A DNA stretch of 64,000 nucleotides from Streptomyces sp. S3(2020) (GTDB taxonomy: Bacteria; Actinomycetota; Actinomycetes; Streptomycetales; Streptomycetaceae), in the NCBI RefSeq assembly GCF_013044505.1, contig NZ_JABERD010000001.1, positions 152,333-216,332 of the forward strand, in the 5' to 3' direction. The notes under the pieces are model-generated. The model had not been told where the DNA came from and did no database searches. It saw only the letters and a program-made list of their open reading frames with translations. Positions 15,365-23,774 of the stretch are shown piece after piece (positions within the stretch are counted from its first letter, which is position 1; every line of letters starts with the position of its first letter). The translations under genes and the position numbers were made by a program.

Positions 15365-16543
15365 ATGCGCACGACGGTCGGCATCATCGGCGGCGGCCCC
15401 GCCGGACTGCTCCTCGCCCGCCTGCTGCACCGCGTGGGCATCGACTGCGTCGTCCTGGAGGCCAGGACACGGGAATACGTCGAACAGCGCCAGCGCGCCG
15501 GAATGCTGGAGCAGGGCACGGTCGACGCCCTGCGCGAGTGCGGGGCGGCCGAACGGCTGGAGGCGCAGGGCCTCGTCCACCAGGGCATCGAGCTGCGCTT
15601 CGACCGGGAGCGGCACCACATCGACTTCCCGGTCCTCACCGGCGGCCGCACCGTCACGATCTACGCTCAGACCGAGATCGTGAAGGACCTCGTCGCCCTC
15701 CAACTGGCCGACGGGCCACCGCTGTTGTTCGAGGCGGAGGCGCTCGCCATCGAGAAGCCGGAGTCCGCGACACCCCTCGTGCGGTTCGTGCACGAGGGCC
15801 GCGAACAGACCCTGAGCTGCGACTGGGTCGTCGGCTGCGACGGCTTCCACGGCATCGCCCGCGACACCGTCCCCGCCGAGGTGAGCCGCGTCCACGAGCA
15901 CGACTACCCGTACTCCTGGCTGGGGATCCTCGCCGATGTCGCCCCGTCCTGCGACGAGTTGGTCTACGCCCGCGGCGAGCGCGGCTTCGCCCTGCACAGC
16001 ATGCGCTCGGCGCGGGTGTCACGCCTGTACCTACAGGTCCCGAACGGCACCGACCCGGACGACTGGTCCGACGACCGCGTCTGGGACGAACTCGCCGCCC
16101 GCTTCGCCATCGACGCCGACTGGACCCTGCGCCGCGGCCCGATCACCGCCAAGTCCGTCACCCCGATGCGCAGTCACGTCCACGAACCGATGCGCCACGG
16201 ACGGCTCCTGCTGGCCGGCGACGCCGCCCACATCGTCCCGCCGACCGGCGCCAAGGGCCTCAACCTCGCGGTGTCCGACGTACGCCTCCTGGGCCGCGCC
16301 TTCACCGAGCTGCACCGCACCGGCTCCGAGCGACTCCTGGACACCTACTCGCAGTCGTGCCTCGCCCGCGTCTGGCAGGCGACCGGATTCTCGTACGACA
16401 TGACGACGATGCTGCACACCCGGCCCGACGCGGACCCCTTCGAGGACCGGCTCCAGCTCGCGCGGCTGCGCCGGATCACCGCATCCCGGCACGCCGCCGC
16501 CGAACTGGCCGCGAACTACACGGGACTTCCCCTCCAGTGGTGA
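15365..16543 (+). CDS. pobA: 4-hydroxybenzoate 3-monooxygenase
   Basis: 392 residues, ATG 15365 after CGGGAGGCG. A group A flavoprotein hydroxylase that converts 4-hydroxybenzoate, O2 and NAD(P)H to protocatechuate, feeding the beta-ketoadipate pathway. Seen: the FAD Rossmann motif IGGGPAGLLLARLL (residues 6-19), EYVEQRQRAGMLEQGTVD as in PobA, the DG motif VVGCDGFHGIAR (about 155-166), and the second FAD motif LLAGDAAHIVPPTGAKGLNL (about 280-299). The length matches PobA (about 394). No protocatechuate dioxygenase genes are adjacent. The LacI-type regulator upstream may control it. Confidence 0.95.
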   Translation: MRTTVGIIGGGPAGLLLARLLHRVGIDCVVLEARTREYVEQRQRAGMLEQGTVDALRECGAAERLEAQGLVHQGIELRFDRERHHIDFPVLTGGRTVTIYAQTEIVKDLVALQLADGPPLLFEAEALAIEKPESATPLVRFVHEGREQTLSCDWVVGCDGFHGIARDTVPAEVSRVHEHDYPYSWLGILADVAPSCDELVYARGERGFALHSMRSARVSRLYLQVPNGTDPDDWSDDRVWDELAARFAIDADWTLRRGPITAKSVTPMRSHVHEPMRHGRLLLAGDAAHIVPPTGAKGLNLAVSDVRLLGRAFTELHRTGSERLLDTYSQSCLARVWQATGFSYDMTTMLHTRPDADPFEDRLQLARLRRITASRHAAAELAANYTGLPLQW

Positions 16544-16551
16544 GCCCCCAC

Positions 16552-16568
16552 CGGGACGCGGTGTCCCG
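16552..16568. terminator. short hairpin between pobA and the thioredoxin gene
   Basis: CGGGAC (16552-16557), loop GCGGT, GTCCCG (16563-16568), located between the two convergent stop codons. A modest stem, plausible as a bidirectional terminator. Confidence 0.4.
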
Positions 16569-16580
16569 ACAGGCCTGCGG

Positions 16581-16967
<387 letters not shown>

Positions 16968-17024
16968 GGCGTGCATCCCTCTTCCTGGTGTCGGGGCCTG
17001 ATGTCGGGCGAAGCCGTCGTCGCA

Positions 17025-17050
17025 AACACGGCGGGCCGCGTAGGTATTCC
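17025..17050 (-). promoter_or_regulatory. SigR-type (thiol-oxidative stress) promoter of the thioredoxin gene
   Basis: On the minus strand GGAAT (17050-17046) is followed by exactly 18 bp and then GTT (17027-17025), matching the published Streptomyces SigR consensus GGAAT-N18-GTT. The predicted start of transcription would be about 50-55 nt upstream of the thioredoxin ATG. Thioredoxin genes are classic SigR targets. Confidence 0.8.
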
Positions 17051-17100
17051 GCGCGCGTACCCATGTGGCCCGAGCGCACACCACCCACCAGACTGACCCC

Positions 17101-18528
17101 ATGACGGAAACGGAATCCATCGCGCACACCACCTACGACGTAGTGGTGCTCGGGGCCGGGCCCGTGGGGGAGAACGTGGCCGACCGCACCCGTGCGGCCG
17201 GTCTCTCCACCGCGGTCGTGGAGAGCGAACTGGTCGGCGGCGAGTGCTCCTACTGGGCCTGTATGCCCAGCAAGGCCCTGCTGCGCCCGGTCATCGCCCA
17301 GGCCGACGCCCGACGCCTGCCCGGTCTCGCACCCGCCGTGCAGGGCCCCCTCGACACGGCCGCGGTCCTCGCCCGACGGGACGAGTACACCTCCCACTGG
17401 AAGGACGACGGCCAGGTCCGGTGGATCGAGGGCATCGGCGCCGACCTCTACCGCGGCCACGGCCGCCTCACCGGTCCCCGCACGGTCACCGTGGGCGACA
17501 AGGTCCTCACCGCCCGGCACGCCGTGGCCGTCTGCACCGGCACCCGCGCCGTCCTGCCCGACCTTCCCGGACTCGACGAGATCAAGCCCTGGACCAGCAG
17601 GGAGGCCACCAGCGCCAAGGCCGCGCCCGGCCGGCTGGTCGTGGTCGGCGGCGGGGTCGTCGCCACCGAGATGGCCACCGCCTGGCAGGCCCTCGGCTCC
17701 CGGGTCACCCTCCTGGTCCGCGGCAAGGGCCTGCTGAACCGTATGGAGCCCTTCGCCGGGGAACTGGTCCACGAGGGCCTCACCGAGGCGGGCGCCGACG
17801 TCCGCACCGGCACCTCGGTGGCGTCGGTGACCCGCGAGAACGGCACCGTCGTGGTCGTCACCGACGCCGGAGAACGCATCGAGGCCGACGAGATCCTCTT
17901 CGCCACCGGACGCGCCCCGCGCACCGACGACATCGGCCTCGACACGGTCGGCCTGGCACCCGGCTCCTGGCTGGAGGTCGACGACAGCCTCCGCGTCACC
18001 GGCAACGACTGGCTCTACGCCGTCGGCGACGTCAACCACCGCGCCCTCCTCACCCACCAGGGCAAGTACCAGGCCCGCATCGCGGGCGCCGCCATCGCCG
18101 CCCGCGCCTCCGGCGTCCCCCTCCTGGAGACGGACCCCTGGGGCGCGCACGCCGCGACCGCCGACCACTCCGCCGTACCCCAGGTCGTCTTCACCGACCC
18201 CGAGGCCGCCGCCGTCGGCCTCTCCCTCGCGGAGGCCGAACAGGCCGGCCACCGGGTCCGCGCCGTCGACTACGAGCTCGGCAACGTCTCCGGCGCGAGC
18301 CTGTACGGCGAGGGCTACCGGGGCCGCGCCCGCATGGTCGTGGACATCGAACGCGAGATCCTCCTCGGCGTCACCTTCGTCGGCCCGGGCGTCGGCGAAC
18401 TCATCCACTCCGCCACCGTCGCCGTCGCCGGAGAGGTCCCGATCAGCCGGCTCTGGCACGCCGTACCGTCCTACCCGACGATCAGCGAGGTGTGGCTACG
18501 GCTCCTGGAGAGCTACCGCGACAACTGA
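17101..18528 (+). CDS. FAD/NAD(P) pyridine nucleotide-disulfide oxidoreductase (lipoamide dehydrogenase/mercuric reductase-like)
   Basis: 475 residues from ATG 17101. The FAD motif VVLGAGPVGENVADR is at residues about 15-29. The redox disulfide is in GGECSYWACMPSKALLRP, a Cys-x4-Cys (about residues 47-52); this CSYWAC replaces the CLNxGC of true lipoamide dehydrogenase. The NAD motif is VVVGGGVVATEMATAW, then the second FAD motif in LYAVGDVNHRALLTHQGK. The C-terminal dimer domain ends HAVPSYPTISEVW, but the usual His-x4-Glu active-site pair is HAVPSYPTISE. CSYWACxPSK enzymes are a distinct, poorly studied group, so substrate is open. It diverges from the SigR-controlled thioredoxin gene. Confidence 0.9.
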   Translation: MTETESIAHTTYDVVVLGAGPVGENVADRTRAAGLSTAVVESELVGGECSYWACMPSKALLRPVIAQADARRLPGLAPAVQGPLDTAAVLARRDEYTSHWKDDGQVRWIEGIGADLYRGHGRLTGPRTVTVGDKVLTARHAVAVCTGTRAVLPDLPGLDEIKPWTSREATSAKAAPGRLVVVGGGVVATEMATAWQALGSRVTLLVRGKGLLNRMEPFAGELVHEGLTEAGADVRTGTSVASVTRENGTVVVVTDAGERIEADEILFATGRAPRTDDIGLDTVGLAPGSWLEVDDSLRVTGNDWLYAVGDVNHRALLTHQGKYQARIAGAAIAARASGVPLLETDPWGAHAATADHSAVPQVVFTDPEAAAVGLSLAEAEQAGHRVRAVDYELGNVSGASLYGEGYRGRARMVVDIEREILLGVTFVGPGVGELIHSATVAVAGEVPISRLWHAVPSYPTISEVWLRLLESYRDN

Positions 18529-18548
18529 GTCACGCGGAGCGCCCGCAC

Positions 18549-18584
18549 GGCGCGGTCGTCACGGGTCACCATGACGACCGCGCC
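18549..18584. terminator. perfect 12-bp stem between convergent genes
   Basis: GGCGCGGTCGTC (18549-18560) and GACGACCGCGCC (18573-18584) flank a 12-nt loop. It lies between the end of the flavoprotein gene (+) and the end of the peptide deformylase gene (-) and probably terminates both. Confidence 0.65.
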
Positions 18585-18604
18585 CGGACCCGTGCGAGGG
18601 GACG

Positions 18605-19249
18605 TCACGGCAGGTCGAAGCCGAGCGACCGCGCGGCCTCCGCCGGTGTCGGCTGCGCCCATCGCTCCGCCATCGCCCGGGCCGACGACAGCGAACGCGG
18701 CTCCGCCCGGTCGAGGTAGAGCGTGCCGTCGAGGTGATCGGTCTCGTGCTGCACGATCCGGGCCGGCCACCCGGAGAACACCTCGTCCACCGCCCGCCCG
18801 CGCTCGTCCTCGCCCGTCAGCCGCACCTCGGCGTGGCGCGCCACGACGGCCTGCCAGCCCGGCACGCTCAGACAGCCCTCGAAGAAGGCGGCACGCGCGG
18901 TGCCGACCGCGGCGTACGACGGGTTGACCAGCACCCGGAACGGCTGCGGCACCCGTCCGCGCGCCACCCTGATCTCGTCCGGCACCGGCGCCGGGTCCTC
19001 GATCACCGCGATCCGCAGGGGTACGCCGACCTGCGGAGCCGCCAGGCCCACGCCCGGCGCCGCGTGCATGGTGACGCGCAGCGCCTCCACGAACCGGGCC
19101 AGCAGCGCGGGGTCCAGCTGCCCCTCGAACCGCTCGGTGCCGCGGCGCAGCACCGGATCGCCGGCCGCCACGATCGGCAGCGGGCCCTCGCCCGCCAGGA
19201 GTTCCTCGACCAGATCGGCAAGGGGCGCGTGATGACGGGGAGTTGCCAT
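18605..19249 (-). CDS. def: peptide deformylase
   Basis: 214 residues from ATG 19249 (MATPRHHAPL). All three PDF motifs are present: GVGLAAPQVG (motif 1, about residues 68-77), EGCLSVPG (motif 2, metal Cys near 132) and QHETDHLDG (motif 3, HExxH with both metal His residues). It removes the formyl group from nascent proteins in the cytosol. Streptomycetes usually carry several copies; this one stands alone, without fmt next to it, so it may be an accessory copy. A longer frame to 19279 lacks a ribosome site. Confidence 0.95.
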   Translation of the reverse strand: MATPRHHAPLADLVEELLAGEGPLPIVAAGDPVLRRGTERFEGQLDPALLARFVEALRVTMHAAPGVGLAAPQVGVPLRIAVIEDPAPVPDEIRVARGRVPQPFRVLVNPSYAAVGTARAAFFEGCLSVPGWQAVVARHAEVRLTGEDERGRAVDEVFSGWPARIVQHETDHLDGTLYLDRAEPRSLSSARAMAERWAQPTPAEAARSLGFDLP

Positions 19250-19284
19250 CGCGCCAGGATGCCACGCCCCCCTCCCCACCCACG

Positions 19285-19300
19285 TGTGACGCAGGTCACT
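19285..19300. promoter_or_regulatory. CRP/FNR-like site
   Basis: TGTGA (19285-19289), six bases, TCACT (19296-19300): one mismatch from the TGTGA-N6-TCACA consensus, and it satisfies the looser GTG-N-CAC motif of Streptomyces Crp. It stands in the 139-bp divergent gap between the deformylase and PepSY genes. Confidence 0.45.
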
Positions 19301-19388
19301 TCGATCTCCGGGAACTCGAAGGCCTCATCCCCCGACTACTGGACCGGTACCGCCGAGAAACGTCCCCTGCCCCAGAAAAGAACCGCCG

Positions 19389-20786
19389 ATGACCTCCGCT
19401 CTCACGAGGACCACGGACGAGGCCCCGAAAGCCGCCGATCCGACGCCGTCACGCAGCAGTTGGGCGCCGCTCCGCCCCCTGATGCTGCGCCTGCACTTCT
19501 ACGCCGGACTGCTGGTCGCGCCGTTCCTTCTGGTGGCCGCCTGCACCGGACTCCTCTACGCCGCTTCCTTCCAGGCCGAGAAGATCGTCTACGCCGACGA
19601 GCTGACCGTCTCCGAGGTCGGCGACACCAAGCTGCCCATCTCCGAGCAGGTCACCGCCGCCCGCAAGGCCCACCCCGAGGGCACCGTCGCGGCCGTCCGC
19701 CCCTCCCCGGAGGACGACGCCACGACCAGGGTCCTGCTGTCCGGCGTCAAGGGCGTCGACGCCGACCACACCCTCGCCGTCTTCGTCGACCCGTACACCG
19801 CCGAGGTCGAAGGCGCCCTGGAACAGTACGGCTCGACCGGCGCACTGCCCCTGCGCACCTGGATCTCCGGGCTGCACCGCAATCTGCACCTCGGTGAGAC
19901 CGGCCGCCTCTACAGCGAGTTCGCGGCGAGCTGGCTGTGGGTGATCGCGAGCGCGGGCCTGGTGATGTGGTTCACCCGCCGCCGGGCCCAGCGCAAGCTG
20001 CGCGGGACCAGCGGGCGGCGCCGCACCCTCGGCCTGCACGGCGGCGTCGGCGCCTGGGCCGCCGCCGGGTTCCTCTTCCTGTCGGTGACCGGTCTGACCT
20101 GGTCCACCTACGCCGGCGCCAACATCGACGTACTGCGCACCGAACTGCACCAGGCCACCCCGTCGATCTCCGCGGCCGCGGGCGGCGACCACTCCGGGCA
20201 CGGCGCGTCCGCCTCGGCCGGGGACGCCGAGCACGGTGTGGGCCTCGACAAGATCCTGGCGGCGGCGCGGGCCGAGGGGCTCGGCGACCCGGTCGAGATC
20301 GTCCCGCCCGCCGACGAGTCGTCGACGTACGTGGTGAAGCAGGTGGGGCGCAGCTACCCCACGAAGCAGGACGCGGTGGCCGTCGACCCGACCTCCGGCG
20401 AGGTCACCGACGTGCTGCGGTTCGCCGACTACCCGGTGCTGGCCAAGCTGACCCGCTGGGGGATCGACCTGCACACGGGCGTCCTGTTCGGCCTGGTCAA
20501 CCAGATCGCCCTGATGCTGCTCGCGCTCTCGCTGATCCTGTTGATCGTGTGGGGCTACCGGATGTGGTGGCAGCGCGGCCGCGGCTCCGCCTTCGGCCGT
20601 CCGATCCCGCGCGGGGCCTGGCAGAAGGTGTCCCCGCTGATCCTGCTGCCGTGCGTGGCGGCCATCGCGGTCCTCGGGTACTACGTCCCGCTCCTCGGCA
20701 TTCCGCTGGCCGCGTTCCTCGTCGTCGACATCGTGCTCGGCGAGATCAGCCACCGGCGGGGCCGCCGCGCCGACGCGGCGGCCTGA
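19389..20786 (+). CDS. PepSY-domain membrane protein (PepSY_TM family)
   Basis: 465 residues, ATG 19389. TM helix 1 lies at LHFYAGLLVAPFLLVAACTG (about residues 36-55). Two extracytoplasmic PepSY regions follow, one on each side of a TM pair: SGLHRNLHLGETGRLYSEFA then LWVIASAGLVMWFTRRR, and GGVGAWAAAGFLFLSVTGLT. A His-rich DHSGHGASASAGDAEHG (about 265-281) could bind metal. TM helices close the protein (WGIDLHTGVLFGLVNQ, then IALMLLALSLILLIVWGY). The family resembles bacterial iron-uptake reductases and sulfite-reductase-like heme proteins; a role in metal or siderophore reduction is inferred. The stop is followed by a strong terminator. Confidence 0.85.
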   Translation: MTSALTRTTDEAPKAADPTPSRSSWAPLRPLMLRLHFYAGLLVAPFLLVAACTGLLYAASFQAEKIVYADELTVSEVGDTKLPISEQVTAARKAHPEGTVAAVRPSPEDDATTRVLLSGVKGVDADHTLAVFVDPYTAEVEGALEQYGSTGALPLRTWISGLHRNLHLGETGRLYSEFAASWLWVIASAGLVMWFTRRRAQRKLRGTSGRRRTLGLHGGVGAWAAAGFLFLSVTGLTWSTYAGANIDVLRTELHQATPSISAAAGGDHSGHGASASAGDAEHGVGLDKILAAARAEGLGDPVEIVPPADESSTYVVKQVGRSYPTKQDAVAVDPTSGEVTDVLRFADYPVLAKLTRWGIDLHTGVLFGLVNQIALMLLALSLILLIVWGYRMWWQRGRGSAFGRPIPRGAWQKVSPLILLPCVAAIAVLGYYVPLLGIPLAAFLVVDIVLGEISHRRGRRADAAA

Positions 20787-20792
20787 CCGCAG

Positions 20793-20840
20793 GACAGCAC
20801 AGGGGGCCCGGTTCCGTGACGGAACCGGGCCCCTGCTGTC
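20793..20840. terminator. strong bidirectional terminator
   Basis: A 14-bp perfect GC-rich stem (GGGGCCCGGTTCCG at 20803-20816; complement at 20820-20833) with a 3-nt TGA loop, extended by a further GACAGCA/TGCTGTC pairing with a 3-nt bulge. It separates the PepSY gene (+) from the TPR gene (-). Confidence 0.88.
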
Positions 20841-20849
20841 GTGCTCGGC

Positions 20850-21191
20850 TCAGAGCGTGTCGAAGTCACCCGCGAGCGCGGAGGCGAGGCGGATGTGCGG
20901 CCCGGCCTCCTCGTGCCGCCCCTGCCGCTCCAGCGTGCGGCCCAGCATCAGGCGGGCGTACTGCTCCACCGGGTCGCGCTCCACGATGATGCGCAACTCG
21001 GTCTCCGCGCGCCGCAGTTGGGCCGAGTGGTAGTAGGAGCGCGCCAGCAGCAGCCGCGGTCCGGTCTGCTCCGGCACCTCCTCGACCAGCCCGTCCAGTA
21101 CGCGCGCCGCGGCGGCGTAGTCCTTGGCGTCGAAGAACATCCGCGCGCGCTCCCAGCGCTCCGCCGGTGTTCCGTGGTCGTAGTACGTCAT
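20850..21191 (-). CDS. tetratricopeptide-repeat protein
   Basis: 113 residues from ATG 21191; GAGTGGAG lies directly upstream. About three TPR units can be traced: ERARMFFDAKDYAAAARVLD, GPRLLLARSYYHSAQLRRAE and EQYARLMLGRTLERQGRHEE, with the A/G-Y-A spacing of TPR helices. No enzymatic domain. TPR proteins of this size act as protein-binding adaptors. It lies 55 bp downstream of the winged-helix/MarR pair on the same strand and may be co-transcribed with them. Confidence 0.85.
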   Translation of the reverse strand: MTYYDHGTPAERWERARMFFDAKDYAAAARVLDGLVEEVPEQTGPRLLLARSYYHSAQLRRAETELRIIVERDPVEQYARLMLGRTLERQGRHEEAGPHIRLASALAGDFDTL

Positions 21192-21246
21192 CTCCACTCT
21201 GACCTCCTTCGAGGCCGTCAACGGAGAAGAGTTGTTCGATATTCCA

Positions 21247-21693
21247 CTACTCGTTGAGGGTGGCGAGCTCGGCGTCGGCGCGCTCGGTGATGAGGGTGAG
21301 CACTCGTCCGGCGACGGCGAGATCCTCCTTCGGGATGCCGTCGTAGATCCGGGCCGTGATGGGCGCGGTCTCGGCGGACGTGCGGTCGTACAGCTCCTGC
21401 CCGGCGTCGGTGATCCGCACCTGTGACGGCTCCTGGGATGCCAGGAACTTCGCGGCGATCAGCTCGTCGACCACGGAGCGGGCCTCCGCGGCGGCGATCT
21501 TCAGGGAGCCGACGACGGTGTCGACGAGGTGGTCCCGCTCGACGGGTCCCTCGGCGACGGCCATGACCCGGAGGGTGACGGACTGCTGGAACGTGGCCCC
21601 GTGGCGGGCCAGTACCCGCTCCAGGACCCCGCGGGCCGCGTAGTGGGCCAGGGCTATGCCCCTGGAGTCGAGTAGGGGAGTGGTGGTGGTCAT
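21247..21693 (-). CDS. MarR-like winged-helix protein
   Basis: 148 residues from ATG 21693, whose ATGA overlaps the stop of the upstream MarR gene (21690-21693), so the two are translationally coupled. Winged-helix features: FQQSVTLRVMAVAEGPVERD, LKIAAAEARSVVDELIAAKF as the recognition region (about residues 68-87), then the wing SQVRITDAGQELYDR. It is more divergent than its neighbour and could form a heterodimer or respond to a different ligand. Confidence 0.8.
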   Translation of the reverse strand: MTTTTPLLDSRGIALAHYAARGVLERVLARHGATFQQSVTLRVMAVAEGPVERDHLVDTVVGSLKIAAAEARSVVDELIAAKFLASQEPSQVRITDAGQELYDRTSAETAPITARIYDGIPKEDLAVAGRVLTLITERADAELATLNE

Positions 21694-22181
21694 GGCTGCT
21701 CCTTGTCGGGCTCGCCGGTGCCGGCGAGCGGATCCAGAGGTGCGTCGAGCAGGGTCGCCAGATCGTGCTTGAAGTCCCGGGTGCGCTCGCTGTCCTGACC
21801 GCCGAACGGTGCCAGCAGCTGCTCCAGGAGCCCCTGGACGACCTTGATGGCCTGCCGGGTCGTGTCGCGGCCCTGCTCGGTGAGGGCCAGCTGCACGGCG
21901 CGCGGGTCGCGCGGGTCGCGGGTGCGCTCCAGGAGGCCCGCGGACTCCAGCGAGCGCGCCAGCTTGGACACGTAGAGCGGCTCCAGTCCCACGTGGTCGG
22001 CGAGGCGCCGCTGGCTGGGGCGCTCGCCGGTGCGCTGCATGCCGTACAGCGACGCCACCAGCGAGTACTGCGCATGGGTGAGCCCCAGCGGAGCCATCGC
22101 GCGGTCCACCGCGGTCCGCCACTTCATCGACAGTCGCCACACCAGGAAGCCGGGTGTGGCCTTCTCGGAACCCTCGCTCAT
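21690..22181 (-). CDS. MarR-family transcriptional regulator
   Basis: 163 residues, ATG 22181. The winged helix is typical: LTHAQYSLVASLYGMQRTGE, then RRLADHVGLEPLYVSKLARS as the recognition helix (about residues 60-79) and a wing RTRDPRDPRAVQLALTEQGR containing the conserved D-x-R-D-x-R. It diverges from the pirin gene across 119 bp containing repeated CATGGCTACTAT motifs, its probable binding site, and heads a coupled operon with a second winged-helix gene. Confidence 0.93.
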   Translation of the reverse strand: MSEGSEKATPGFLVWRLSMKWRTAVDRAMAPLGLTHAQYSLVASLYGMQRTGERPSQRRLADHVGLEPLYVSKLARSLESAGLLERTRDPRDPRAVQLALTEQGRDTTRQAIKVVQGLLEQLLAPFGGQDSERTRDFKHDLATLLDAPLDPLAGTGEPDKEQP

Positions 22182-22194
22182 GACGAATACAGTA

Positions 22195-22221
22195 CATGGC
22201 TACTATGTGCATGGCTACTAT
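22195..22221. promoter_or_regulatory. direct repeats CATGGCTACTAT, probable MarR operator
   Basis: CATGGCTACTAT occurs at 22195-22206 and again at 22210-22221, 15 bp apart, starting 14 bp upstream of the marR start codon. The AT-rich stretch stands out in this GC-rich window. The two half sites are in direct, not inverted, orientation. Confidence 0.55.
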
Positions 22222-22300
22222 TTCTCGAACGGGCCGGGACGCCCGGACAGCCCGGACGACGGACTGACGGGACGCCTCTCGCGGGTCTAGGTTGGGCGCC

Positions 22301-23266
22301 ATGAGCAATCTTGATCGCGAGGCGGCTCCCGCCCTGTGCGGCGGCCGCGGCTTCGTGGTGGCGGAGCCCGTTCGCGAACTCCTCAGCCCTCGCACCGTCA
22401 AGCTCGGCGAGTCCACCGAGGTCCGCCGGCTGCTGCCCAACCTGGGACGGCGCATGGTCGGCGCGTGGTGCTTCGTCGACCACTACGGCCCCGACGACAT
22501 CGCCGACGAACCCGGCATGCAGGTGCCGCCCCACCCCCACATGGGCCTGCAGACGGTGAGCTGGCTGCACCAGGGCGAGGTGCTGCACCGCGACTCGACC
22601 GGCAGCCTCCAGACGATCCACCCGCGCGAGCTCGGCCTGATGACCTCCGGACGGGCCATCAGCCACTCCGAGGAGAGCCCCAAGTCGCACGCCCGCTTCC
22701 TGCACGGCGCCCAGCTGTGGGTCGCCCTCCCCGACAGCGACCGCCACACCGACCCGCGCTTCGAACACCACGCCGACCTGCCGGTCGTCACGGCCCCCGG
22801 CCTCACGGCCACCCTGATCCTCGGCACCCTCGACGGCGCGACCTCGCCCGGAACGACGTACACCCCCATCGTCGGCGCCGACCTGACCCTCGCCCGCGGC
22901 GCGGACGTACGCCTCCCGCTGGAACCGGACTTCGAGTACGCCGTGCTGTCCATGTCCGGCGAGGCCCGGGTGGACGGCGTTCCGGTCCTGCCCGGCTCCA
23001 TGCTCTACCTCGGCTGCGGCCGCACCGAACTGCCCCTGCGCGCCGACTCGCAGGCCTCCCTGATGCTCCTGGGCGGCGAGCCGTTCGAGGAGGAGCTCAT
23101 CATGTTCTGGAACTGGATCGGGCGGTCCCAGGAAGAGATCGTGCAGGCGCGTCAGGACTGGATGGAAGGACGACGATTCGGCGAGGTGAAGGGCTACGAC
23201 GGAGCTCCGCTCCCGGCTCCGGAACTGCCGCCCGTGGCGTTGAAACCACGCGGACGGGTGCGTTGA
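22301..23266 (+). CDS. pirin-family protein
   Basis: 321 residues from ATG 22301. Two cupin domains; the metal site of the N-terminal one is visible as PPHPHMGLQTVSWLHQGEV (two His, about residues 68 and 70) with a further His in ISHSEES (about 114) and Glu nearby. The family box GAWCFVDHYGPDD is present. Pirins are iron proteins acting as redox-sensing cofactors or quercetinases. The divergent MarR gene probably regulates it. The C-terminal RQDWMEGRRFGEVKGYDG is typical of the Streptomyces clade. Confidence 0.93.
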   Translation: MSNLDREAAPALCGGRGFVVAEPVRELLSPRTVKLGESTEVRRLLPNLGRRMVGAWCFVDHYGPDDIADEPGMQVPPHPHMGLQTVSWLHQGEVLHRDSTGSLQTIHPRELGLMTSGRAISHSEESPKSHARFLHGAQLWVALPDSDRHTDPRFEHHADLPVVTAPGLTATLILGTLDGATSPGTTYTPIVGADLTLARGADVRLPLEPDFEYAVLSMSGEARVDGVPVLPGSMLYLGCGRTELPLRADSQASLMLLGGEPFEEELIMFWNWIGRSQEEIVQARQDWMEGRRFGEVKGYDGAPLPAPELPPVALKPRGRVR

Positions 23267-23302
23267 CCTGCGGAGACGCTTGAGCGCGGGCTGTGATGTC
23301 GG

Positions 23303-23491
23303 GTGGCGGGCTTTGAGGCGGCGCAGCGTCCTGCTGCGGGGCGGCTGCGGCAGAGCTCTCAATCGGGCTGTGGACCCAAGCCCGCCAAGGGCGGCAATGC
23401 CGCCACCGAATTCTGGGTCCGGGTCGGTAACGCCACGAAGCAGCTGCACGGCGACGACCTCCTGCGGTACCTGGAAGAGCACTGGGGGTGA
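23303..23491 (+). pseudogene. C-terminal remnant of an ATP-binding/AlbA-type protein
   Basis: A 62-codon frame whose second half, EFWVRVGNATKQLHGDDLLR then YLEEHWG-stop, looks like the conserved tail (x-F-W/Y-V-R-x-G-N-x-T-x-x-L ... Y-x-x-x-x-W) of large ATP-binding proteins. The first half is low complexity and has no counterpart, and no ribosome site precedes it. It is read as a truncated 3' end left after a deletion. It is the first of several gene fragments between here and 25258. Confidence 0.4.
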
Positions 23492-23774
23492 GCCGGGTCA
23501 GGTTCAATCGCCCGCAAGTCACGGACCAGCCAGCTGTAGGCCAAGTTTGCTGCCTGCTGTTCAAGGCCCGTCGAGAGCTGTTGCTCCTGCAAGGTCGGAA
23601 GGCGGAAAACGGATGAGTGGACGGCGGGGATCTGCTGCCAGGGATCGTTCGGCACGTTCGGCACGTCCGGTTCTTGGGTGAGACTCATGTCGACGGCCGT
23701 GGCGTCGTGATGGATGGTGAGGAACACTCCGTACCGGTGACCGTGTGTGGTCGCCAGGATGGATAATCCCCCGC

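Noticed and set aside
13562..15997. 811-codon minus frame under the TetR, LacI and pobA genes
   Set aside because: Antisense shadow with no recognisable domain and no ribosome site.
23359..23688. Minus-strand frame from ATG 23688 that begins with protein-like sequence
   Set aside because: The first 60 codons look plausible but the rest is antisense to the ATPase-like fragment, with no ribosome site; insufficient for a gene call.
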